A program made the position numbers and the translations under genes. Positions 1 through 4,446 of a stretch of 20,135 nucleotides of DNA are shown here, piece after piece. Source of the DNA: a virus. The notes below the pieces were generated by a model, which worked only from the letters and a program-made list of their open reading frames with translations, ran no database searches and was not told where the DNA came from. Location of the stretch: positions 1 through 20,135 of IMG/VR virus record IMGVR_UViG_3300006805_000214; one strand, given 5' to 3'. Position 1 is the stretch's first letter; each line of letters starts with the position of its first letter.

Positions 1-344
1 AAACAATTAATACAAATAATCGAGTCGGCCTCCTCGGCGTATTCAAGCATCTTTGGTTCAATGGCTACATCCTTCCCGCACTTGTCACACAGTCGAAATA
101 CAAACCCATATTTCTCGACAATATCCTCGGGCACATCGACGGCCGGCGTTGCGATGTAGTAGCCCTTGTCCGGCTGTTGCTCGACGATCGCTTGGGCTAG
201 CTCGGTCGCAATATAGCGCTTAATTTGCCGTTGGATGTCACGGTTAAATGCCTCGTATGACTTCGGGTGCGTAACCCGCTGTATGCAAAGCCTAAAGTAC
301 TCGCTGTAAAGTTTTTTAATTTGTGCCTGACTACTGTCGCTCAT
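1..344 (-). CDS. Zinc-ribbon hypothetical protein, 3' end outside window
   Basis: A continuous reading frame runs from ATG at 344 to the window edge, giving 114 visible residues, and it starts MSDSSQAQIKKLYSEYFRL. Near the visible C-terminus there are two CxxC pairs about 30 residues apart (LCDKCG and ICINC), the spacing of a zinc-ribbon or treble-clef knuckle. The N-terminal part is helical and charged. The start overlaps the glycosyltransferase stop as ATGA, so translation is probably coupled, and this is the last visible gene of the left minus-strand operon. I do not recognise the family. The function is unknown. A nucleic-acid or protein-binding role would fit the metal-site pattern, but that is only inference. 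Confidence 0.75.
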   Translation of the reverse strand, partial: MSDSSQAQIKKLYSEYFRLCIQRVTHPKSYEAFNRDIQRQIKRYIATELAQAIVEQQPDKGYYIATPAVDVPEDIVEKYGFVFRLCDKCGKDVAIEPKMLEYAEEADSIICINC

Positions 345-1681
345 AATCCTACCTCCACTTTTTTACGCGTTCCCCATCCTGTTTTTTTACATGTAGCATA
401 GCTGTACCATCTACATATTCGCAAAACTGACATTGACCATACAACCGTTAGTGGTGATATTGCAAAATCAATGAGTTGCTGGCTAAAGCTTTGGTCTGAT
501 CGGCGCACGGTCAGGGTGGCCAAACTTTGCAAGTATGCAATGAGCGCCGGGATTGCGATTAAGTACGGCAATATATCACCGTTGGTATACGCTCCACTAA
601 ATAGTAAGAACCAGAAAACATAGACACTCAGCAACGTTTGGAACCATTTAAACATATGGAGCCAATAGGCATAGCTTTGCATATCAAGGTACTTGAAGCG
701 CCACCACGTCCGTATAAAACTACCGCGCATCCAGCGATTGTACCGGCGTATATGATGACTTACTTTCTCGGGTGTTGAGCTAAATGATATAGCAGTCGCT
801 TGCTGGACGGTCTTGCCGTGCTGAAGCGCATAGGTGGTAAGTAGTGAGTCGTCGCTAAACTTTACTGGTACGCCAAAGAACTCCTCGTTTAAGTAAGCGT
901 CCTCGTACTTGCGTAGTATGTAGGCGTTATATAGAGCGAGGCATCCGCTATTTACCATGACGCTATCAAATAGGCTTTGGCCGTTACGATCTATGAGTTG
1001 TGAGTTTATTTCCCAGACGCCACTTACTCTAGTAAGCAGGTTCTTGTCCATATTAAGCGGTAATACGATTCCGGCGACCGATTGTACGGCCGGATCAGCG
1101 AACGGCTTCAACCCTTCTTCTATTGCGTGTCGGTCAAGGATCGTGTCGCTATCCACCGTAATGTAAATATCTGCGTCTGGTGTGTGGTCAACGCCAACCA
1201 TTTGTGCGTGTCGTTTGCCGTGATTCGGCGTATCGTTCCAAACCAACTTTATACCATACTTGGCATACGTTGCCTCGGCATTTCGTCGTAGAATCGTGTA
1301 ATCTACTTTGTCGCTTCCATCGTTTGTCACACAGACGGTTTGTGGTTTTCTGGTCTGAATAAGAATCGATATTAAGCAATTCTTCAGGAGCGCTAAATCC
1401 TCATTGTACGCCGGGACCAGTATTGCAACATTTAACTTATCTAGTCGAGCTTGCTGTGAAGTAGTCACCTTACGTGGCCGTTCTAGCAAGGCGATTATTC
1501 CGTTATAGGCTAGTGCGACAAAGGTGATGAACCATAAAGCATTAAGATCGCCGGTCGATGTCTTGTCTGTATTCAAGATGTGATATGCGTGTCGAACGAG
1601 CCAAGCGATAATTGCGGTCATTACAATGAATGCAACAAATACAATACGCCGATGGCTATAGGTAGCAGTTGGCTGTGTCAT
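341..1681 (-). CDS. Membrane glycosyltransferase family 2, hyaluronan/chitin-synthase-like
   Basis: This 446-residue protein is a GT2 enzyme of the processive membrane type. Two N-terminal membrane helices (about 12-35 and 47-66) precede the catalytic domain. Visible motifs are VPAYNED (89-95), TNDGSD (119-124), HGKRHAQ (154-160), the metal-binding DSD (177-179), NSGC (244-247), SDDSLLT (276-282, matching the GDDRxLT acceptor-site motif of hyaluronan synthases) and RYNRW (313-317) at the QxxRW position. Three or so membrane helices follow, and the tail is GWGTRKKVEV. The family polymerises UDP-sugars and extrudes the chain across the membrane. The actual sugar cannot be read from the sequence. 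The Q of QxxRW is R here, which is unusual. The gene lies two bases after the 51-aa LAVTG protein and overlaps the next gene by ATGA. A role in altering the envelope of infected cells is inference. Confidence 0.85.
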   Translation of the reverse strand: MTQPTATYSHRRIVFVAFIVMTAIIAWLVRHAYHILNTDKTSTGDLNALWFITFVALAYNGIIALLERPRKVTTSQQARLDKLNVAILVPAYNEDLALLKNCLISILIQTRKPQTVCVTNDGSDKVDYTILRRNAEATYAKYGIKLVWNDTPNHGKRHAQMVGVDHTPDADIYITVDSDTILDRHAIEEGLKPFADPAVQSVAGIVLPLNMDKNLLTRVSGVWEINSQLIDRNGQSLFDSVMVNSGCLALYNAYILRKYEDAYLNEEFFGVPVKFSDDSLLTTYALQHGKTVQQATAISFSSTPEKVSHHIRRYNRWMRGSFIRTWWRFKYLDMQSYAYWLHMFKWFQTLLSVYVFWFLLFSGAYTNGDILPYLIAIPALIAYLQSLATLTVRRSDQSFSQQLIDFAISPLTVVWSMSVLRICRWYSYATCKKTGWGTRKKVEVGL

Positions 1682-1683
1682 GG

Positions 1684-1839
1684 CTACTCGCCAATGTTCT
1701 TGTTTCGTCGCCAGAACAGCGAGATGGATAGTGCGATCGCAAATGTTACGAGCGCAATAACTGCTATTGTTCTAAACTGCATGAGCAATGGTATACCGCC
1801 GAGTCCGCCGGTTACTGCTAGAGTTTTGTTATAGTTCAT
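1684..1839 (-). CDS. 51-aa protein resembling a bare sortase sorting signal
   Basis: This short ORF starts at ATG 1839 behind an AAGGA ribosome site and ends two bases before the glycosyltransferase start. The protein starts MNYNKTLAVTGGLGGIPLL. It consists of a short N-terminus, an LAVTG motif (residues 7-11), a glycine-rich patch, a hydrophobic helix (about 24-42) and a positively charged tail WRRNKNIGE. That order (LxxTG, hydrophobic span, RR/K tail) is the layout of a cell-wall sorting signal, but there is no room for a signal peptide or a mature domain in front. It may be a small membrane partner of the glycosyltransferase, a decoy substrate for sortase, or simply a small membrane protein with a chance motif. 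The operon context and ribosome site support a real gene. Confidence 0.7.
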   Translation of the reverse strand: MNYNKTLAVTGGLGGIPLLMQFRTIAVIALVTFAIALSISLFWRRNKNIGE

Positions 1840-1880
1840 CTTGATCCTTTCATGGTTAATAATAACTGATTATTTATTAG

Positions 1881-1961
1881 TTACGCTATACATTTACTAC
1901 ACAAAGGCGCTCCGATCTGTTTACTGTTCTTGACGGGTGAATCACAGTGCCAACAGTTCAT
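1881..1961 (-). CDS. 26-aa two-CxxC zinc-knuckle microprotein
   Basis: The ORF encodes 26 residues starting MNCWHCDSPVKNS and ending LCSKCIA. Two CxxC pairs separated by about 15 residues would suffice for a single zinc-binding knuckle. It is far below usual gene-calling limits, but its ATG overlaps the TGA of the preceding gene as ATGA, the coupling used throughout this operon, and the Cys spacing is unlikely to be accidental. The function is unknown. It could be a minimal zinc ribbon acting as an adaptor. After it comes a gap of about 40 bases that can form a weak A/T hairpin before the next gene. Confidence 0.55.
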   Translation of the reverse strand: MNCWHCDSPVKNSKQIGAPLCSKCIA

Positions 1962-2281
1962 TCTGACGCCTCTACTGATTGGCCAGTTTTGTTTACATTT
2001 GTTGGGTGAACGTAAACTAAAATGATTGCAATTGCGGCCTCAAAAGATATTCCGGCTAGTTTTTGTGCTTCACCGATACTTTTTCCATTATGTATATGGT
2101 CTAGGTATTTCTGCCTTATCTCTTGTGTAACTTGATTGTGTTCATAATCAAGCCTGTATTGATACGGTAAGTGATCTAGACAGTAGCCCTTATATTCAGG
2201 CTCTGCATCACAAAGAACAATGTTAAACTTACGTGCTAAACCGCTAATATTGAAATGACAGCCTTTGCTTACTTTGTCCAT
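1958..2281 (-). CDS. Hypothetical protein with possible helix-turn-helix C-terminus
   Basis: I place the start at ATG 2281 (107 residues, MDKVSKGCHFNISG). A GTG at 2296 would extend it by five residues, but GGTGGAGG at that spot is better read as the ribosome site of the ATG. The ATG also overlaps the upstream stop as TAATG. The C-terminal half contains NGKSIGEAQKLAGISFEAA, which has the helix-turn-helix cadence of small DNA-binding proteins, but no family is recognised. The N-terminal half has two cysteines (LCDAEPEYKGYC). The gene sits in the middle of the coupled small-gene operon. Its function is unknown. Confidence 0.7.
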   Translation of the reverse strand: MDKVSKGCHFNISGLARKFNIVLCDAEPEYKGYCLDHLPYQYRLDYEHNQVTQEIRQKYLDHIHNGKSIGEAQKLAGISFEAAIAIILVYVHPTNVNKTGQSVEASE

Positions 2282-2523
2282 TACCAGAACCTCCACCAGG
2301 GTTTGCGTGCTGGTATTGCCACACCGGATATTACATCGTCCATCATTGCTCTAAATGAGTTAGCTTGTGATCTAGTCTTAAAGCAATTGCCAGCCAGTAT
2401 GCGTTTAGTAGACTTCTCTGAGTTTGGCTGTATACAAAGTAGCTTAATCAAAAGTTTTACTGCACCATCAACCATTTCCAATTCTGTTAGTTTAGACTCC
2501 TCTGTAGTTGGTGTGGTGGTCAT
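2281..2523 (-). CDS. 80-aa hypothetical protein with aromatic C-terminus
   Basis: It starts at ATG 2523, which overlaps the upstream TGA as ATGA, and stops in TAATG with the next gene. The sequence starts MTTTPTTEESKLTELEMVDG, has a helical, basic middle and ends in the aromatic tail RKPWWRFW. The N-terminus is Thr-rich and polar and there is no membrane helix. I do not recognise a family. The tightly coupled position on both sides makes it a convincing gene in spite of its size. The Trp-rich tail could dock to a membrane or a partner protein, which is inference. Confidence 0.7.
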   Translation of the reverse strand: MTTTPTTEESKLTELEMVDGAVKLLIKLLCIQPNSEKSTKRILAGNCFKTRSQANSFRAMMDDVISGVAIPARKPWWRFW

Positions 2524-2891
2524 GACTCGGCCTTTTCGTATTTGGCTTTCAGTTCTGCTAACTTTTCAATTTCTCGCTGTTTGGTTTCTTCCTGCTCTTT
2601 GGCTACTGCTGCCTCGTAGTTATCTACAACTGTCTGCATTTCTTTAATAACATCGCTAACATGCTTCTTAACTACACTTGGAGGTCTGCTTTTACCGTCA
2701 TAGTAGTTACCAAAACTTATAGTCCAACTGTCTAGAATTTTGTCATACTCTTTGATACTTTTTTTCAGACTAACCGTTACCCATTCAACGTGACCTGAAA
2801 AGTCTATAAATACACACACTTTACCAGATAATTGCAAGCCTATAGCATAGTTACAAAGTCTTGTTAATTCTTCTTGTTTCTTACTCATCAT
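2520..2891 (-). CDS. Hypothetical protein with C-terminal coiled coil
   Basis: The protein is 123 residues long if it begins at the first of two tandem ATGs (2891, then 2888), behind AGAGAGG. The N-terminal 75 residues read as a small mixed alpha/beta domain (KVCVFIDFSGHVEWVTVSLK). From about residue 77 to the end it is a charged helix rich in K, E and A with coiled-coil periodicity (VAKEQEETKQREIEKL). No enzyme motif is visible. It overlaps the 52-aa membrane protein upstream by 11 bases and the next gene by ATGA, so it is co-translated. The function is unknown. Self-association through the coiled coil is likely. Confidence 0.7.
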   Translation of the reverse strand: MMSKKQEELTRLCNYAIGLQLSGKVCVFIDFSGHVEWVTVSLKKSIKEYDKILDSWTISFGNYYDGKSRPPSVVKKHVSDVIKEMQTVVDNYEAAVAKEQEETKQREIEKLAELKAKYEKAES

Positions 2892-3039
2892 CTCTTACCT
2901 CTCTTAGTCGGTTTCTACCAATCCCAACTATCCCGTCAATTATTAAGAGGAGTAATCCTGCTTTCCAGCTTATGAACAAACCCATATACGCTGCTGCAAT
3001 TACCATTATGTACTGAATGATGTCGATTACTTTACTCAT
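2881..3039 (-). CDS. 52-aa membrane protein, two helices
   Basis: The ORF of 52 residues begins MSKVIDIIQYIMVIAAAYMG behind an AGGTGG ribosome site. It has two hydrophobic stretches (about 6-24 and 28-40) with a short W-K linker, then a charged tail RNRLREVRDDE. It overlaps the preceding gene's stop by 8 bases and runs 11 bases into the next gene. The opening MSKV is shared with its upstream neighbour, whose starts and stops also interlock. Holin-like, antiholin-like or superinfection-exclusion membrane proteins can look like this, but nothing in the sequence selects one. Confidence 0.6.
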   Translation of the reverse strand: MSKVIDIIQYIMVIAAAYMGLFISWKAGLLLLIIDGIVGIGRNRLREVRDDE

Positions 3040-3187
3040 TTCCACCTTTCTGTGGGTTCTTATTGGCTTTCTTGGCTAGATACGCTAAGAACCTTGCAGG
3101 TAGAAATAGTGTCCAGCTCAGTACCACCGCCATACCCATCAACATGTTCTCTGGATTGTAGACATCTTCTACTTTTACTTTACTCAT
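3032..3187 (-). CDS. 51-aa single-pass membrane protein
   Basis: The ORF starts at ATG 3187 after a strong GAGGGAG site and encodes 51 residues starting MSKVKVEDVYNPENMLMG. One membrane helix is predicted (about 17-37, GMAVVLSWTLFLPARFLAYL), and the tail is basic (KKANKNPQKGGNE). Charge placement suggests the C-terminus is cytoplasmic. Its stop overlaps the next small membrane gene by 8 bases, so the pair is likely made together. The function is unknown. Confidence 0.6.
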   Translation of the reverse strand: MSKVKVEDVYNPENMLMGMAVVLSWTLFLPARFLAYLAKKANKNPQKGGNE

Positions 3188-3215
3188 ACCACTCCCTCTG
3201 TATTACTATTGGATG

Positions 3216-3314
3216 TCATTTCATTAGCCCCACGATTCCTGTTAGCATTAACAAAAAGCTGTTGAAGACGAGTAGGATGAATAGCCCGAATGGTATTGTT
3301 ATTTCTTTTCTCAT
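3216..3314 (-). CDS. 32-aa membrane microprotein
   Basis: This tiny ORF starts MRKEITIPFGLFILLVF and is one hydrophobic helix from about residue 6 to 30, with a basic start and a final K. The ATG at 3314 overlaps the stop of the preceding gene as ATGA, so it should be translated by coupling. With 32 residues it can only be a single membrane span, perhaps a subunit or regulator of a neighbouring membrane protein. Confidence 0.5.
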   Translation of the reverse strand: MRKEITIPFGLFILLVFNSFLLMLTGIVGLMK

Positions 3315-3538
3315 TTCATACCTTCTTTACTAGTGGGGGTAGACTCAAGATAGGCTCGTAATCGTTCAGCTACATCCTGTGCGGTGTGTCCGTAGATCTT
3401 ACCGTATACGGTTACTTCCCAGTGGTAGGTGTTGCTTTTGCCATCTGGCCGGACGCCTTTAATTTCGATGCTTTGGCCACATGAATTGACATAGGTTAGT
3501 ATTTGGCTCAAAGACAATTTGTTAAAATCTTCATTCAT
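3311..3538 (-). CDS. 75-aa hypothetical protein
   Basis: I choose ATG 3538 (MNEDFNKLSLSQILTYV), preceded by GGGAG eight bases upstream and overlapping the stop of the 27-aa Cys protein. A longer frame from 3598 exists but would run across the neighbouring gene with no ribosome site. The protein has a helix, then beta-rich sequence (SIEIKGVRPDGKSNTYHWEVTV cut short: IEIKGVRPDG and YHWEVTVYGKIYG), then a helix AQDVAERLRAYLES. This pattern suggests a small alpha/beta domain, possibly nucleic-acid or protein binding. No family is recognised. Confidence 0.7.
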   Translation of the reverse strand: MNEDFNKLSLSQILTYVNSCGQSIEIKGVRPDGKSNTYHWEVTVYGKIYGHTAQDVAERLRAYLESTPTSKEGMK

Positions 3539-3614
3539 TGTCGACTCCCGGGTAGCACATCGGACAGCTACCATTACTGCAGTCAGCATTTGAATCACTT
3601 GGATCGGTCATCAT
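3531..3614 (-). CDS. 27-aa Cys-rich microprotein
   Basis: The ORF begins with tandem ATGs (3614, 3611), four bases after GGAG, and encodes MMTDPSDSNADCSNGSCPMC followed by YPGVDNE. The C-x4-C-x2-C cluster is the only marked feature and resembles half of a metal site or a redox motif. Its start overlaps the end of the dockerin-like gene and its end overlaps the start of the next gene, so the reading frame fits exactly into the coupled chain. It is too short for any annotation pipeline. The function is unknown. Confidence 0.45.
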   Translation of the reverse strand: MMTDPSDSNADCSNGSCPMCYPGVDNE

Positions 3615-3763
3615 TTACTCCAATTCTCTAATACGATGCTAAGGTCAAGATCATTTACCTTGCCATCGTGATTTATATCGGCTCTATTGTATGAGTTCGC
3701 GTTCAGAATAAATACGCCAACAAATACTAATAGTGTGATCATGATTAACATTAGGCTTTTCAT
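3611..3763 (-). CDS. 50-aa membrane-anchored single dockerin-type repeat
   Basis: The protein has a basic start (MKSL), one strong hydrophobic helix (about 4-21, a signal peptide or anchor), then NANSYNRADINHDGKVNDLD followed by LSIVLENWSK. The second part is a textbook type I dockerin calcium loop: D29, N31, D33, G34, N37 and D40, followed by the helix that in dockerins reads DLxxVLxNW. Normal dockerins have two such repeats at the end of a large secreted protein. Here one repeat stands alone on a membrane anchor. It would be exposed outside the membrane and bind calcium, possibly a cohesin-like partner (inference). The start overlaps the regulator's stop as ATGA, which makes the gene credible. 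Confidence 0.75.
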   Translation of the reverse strand: MKSLMLIMITLLVFVGVFILNANSYNRADINHDGKVNDLDLSIVLENWSK

Positions 3764-3975
3764 TTTAAGCTTGCAGTCTCCTCTTTAGCCTCCACCAACT
3801 TCCGGCGTTGCTTATAAAAAGTAACCGCCATCTTTATTGTTTCGGCCATGCTAACCTTGACCGTGATGCCTCGTTGCTTAGACCAGTCGTGGATCAGCTC
3901 TTTACGAAGCGCATCGATTTCGTCCCAGTCGTCAGTTCCGATGTTTATCGGTTTAAAATTTCTTTGTGTTGCCAT
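3760..3975 (-). CDS. Small ribbon-helix-helix-like regulator, first gene of operon
   Basis: The 71-residue protein starts at ATG 3975 behind AAGGAGAG, about 25 bases downstream of a consensus promoter. The middle GITVKVSMAETIKMAVTFYK fits a beta strand followed by two helices as in ribbon-helix-helix (MetJ/Arc) repressors, and the N-terminus is basic. The tail is charged and helical. A tandem repeat containing GTATAC lies across the promoter spacer just upstream. Tandem sites one helical turn apart are the usual target of such dimers, so autoregulation is plausible. The family call is from pattern only. Another small helical DNA-binding protein is possible. Confidence 0.65.
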   Translation of the reverse strand: MATQRNFKPINIGTDDWDEIDALRKELIHDWSKQRGITVKVSMAETIKMAVTFYKQRRKLVEAKEETASLK

Positions 3976-4000
3976 CTACTCTCCTTTTATTTATAGATTT

Positions 4001-4028
4001 AGTATACATCGTGTATACATAGTGTCAA
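4001..4028 (-). promoter_or_regulatory. Strong promoter of the left microprotein operon
   Basis: On the minus strand TTGACA (4028-4023) is followed after 16 bases by TATACT (4006-4001). Transcription would start near 3994 and the first ribosome site follows at once. No other consensus promoter is seen down to the end of the 14-gene run, so this probably drives all of it. Confidence 0.8.
4002..4023. repeat. Tandem 11-bp operator-like repeat in promoter spacer
   Basis: The unit GTATACATMGT occurs twice head to tail with no gap, and each copy contains the palindrome GTATAC. The copies are 11 bp apart, so they face the same side of the helix. They cover the -10 box and the whole spacer, where a bound repressor would block RNA polymerase. 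Confidence 0.7.
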
Positions 4029-4069
4029 TAGTTTATAAACAAAGTAACAACTCTTTATATAGTAAAAAA

Positions 4070-4119
4070 TGGCAAAACAAAAAGCCCAGAACGGTGGGTG
4101 GGCAACCGTCCTGAGCTTT
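4070..4119 (-). terminator. Intrinsic terminator
   Basis: On the minus strand a stem of AAAGC/GCTTT, CAG/CTG and ACGGT/ACCGT blocks with two mismatches (4081-4119) is followed by TTTTTGTTTTG. It ends the candidate small RNA and any read-through from the methyltransferase, and it isolates the left operon's promoter. Confidence 0.8.
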
Positions 4120-4225
4120 GCACATTATATCATCCTAAAGTAAAAATGCTTAGACTGTCTCGCAAGAAGTAATTCTTCAGTCCAAGCACCTGAACTCAAT
4201 CCCACCTAGTAGCATCTAAGCTACT
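4075..4225 (-). ncRNA. Candidate structured small RNA, about 150 nt
   Basis: A promoter at 4231-4258 and a terminator at 4081-4119 frame a stretch with no plausible protein. The predicted RNA has a 5' hairpin (4208-4225, 6 bp stem) and a long central hairpin. The central hairpin has 11 pairs (4147-4157 with 4178-4188, one G-U), a 5-bp apical stem with UUAC loop (4164-4177) and a 6-base bulge GCGAGA. The terminator hairpin follows. A competing hairpin (UUCAG 4180-4176... with CUGAA 4194-4190 in RNA order reversed) would break the central stem, so two conformations are possible. The terminator loop CCCACC could pair with GGTGGG near 4201-4206. I do not recognise a known RNA family. It could be a regulatory RNA, a decoy, or a processed leader. 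Confidence 0.55.
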
Positions 4226-4230
4226 CCTCC

Positions 4231-4258
4231 ATTTTACCGCAGCAAGATATATAGTCAA
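4231..4258 (-). promoter_or_regulatory. Promoter of the candidate small RNA
   Basis: TTGACT (4258-4253) and TAAAAT (4236-4231) on the minus strand are separated by 16 bases, the same spacing as the operon promoter at 4001. The predicted start is about 4224, just at the first hairpin of the candidate RNA. Confidence 0.6.
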
Positions 4259-4266
4259 ACCAAGTC

Positions 4267-4275
4267 TGTGGATAA
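4267..4275 (-). other. Perfect DnaA box
   Basis: The site TTATCCACA on the minus strand matches the bacterial DnaA-box consensus exactly. It lies directly upstream of the small-RNA promoter and overlaps the last codons of the 56-aa membrane gene. A second perfect box is at 6793. Confidence 0.5.
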
Positions 4276-4446
4276 TTACCTGTCTTTATTAACAAAAAGG
4301 TAGCTGAACATCACGCCACAGATGAGCGCTATAAATGCGAGTGGCCTTGAATTAACAACAACCGACAAAGGCGTGAGGATTATCACGCCCAATAATCCGA
4401 CGGCAATTGATATGTCTTTATTCTGTGGCTGTTGGGGCTGGGACAT
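4276..4446 (-). CDS. 56-aa membrane protein, two helices
   Basis: The ORF starts at ATG 4446 with a full AAGGAGG ribosome site (4453-4459) placed inside the end of the methyltransferase gene, overlapping it by 29 bases. The protein starts MSQPQQPQNKDISIAVG, with two hydrophobic spans (about 12-31 and 35-51), and ends FVNKDR. The polar Gln/Pro N-terminus would be cytoplasmic. The perfect ribosome site makes expression likely. The function is unknown. Confidence 0.7.
   Translation of the reverse strand: MSQPQQPQNKDISIAVGLLGVIILTPLSVVVNSRPLAFIALICGVMFSYLFVNKDR

Noticed and set aside
4124-4132. Minus-strand extended -10 (TGATATAAT) just before the 4081 terminator
   Set aside because: Any transcript would end after about 45 bases in the terminator and there is no -35, so it was not listed as a promoter.
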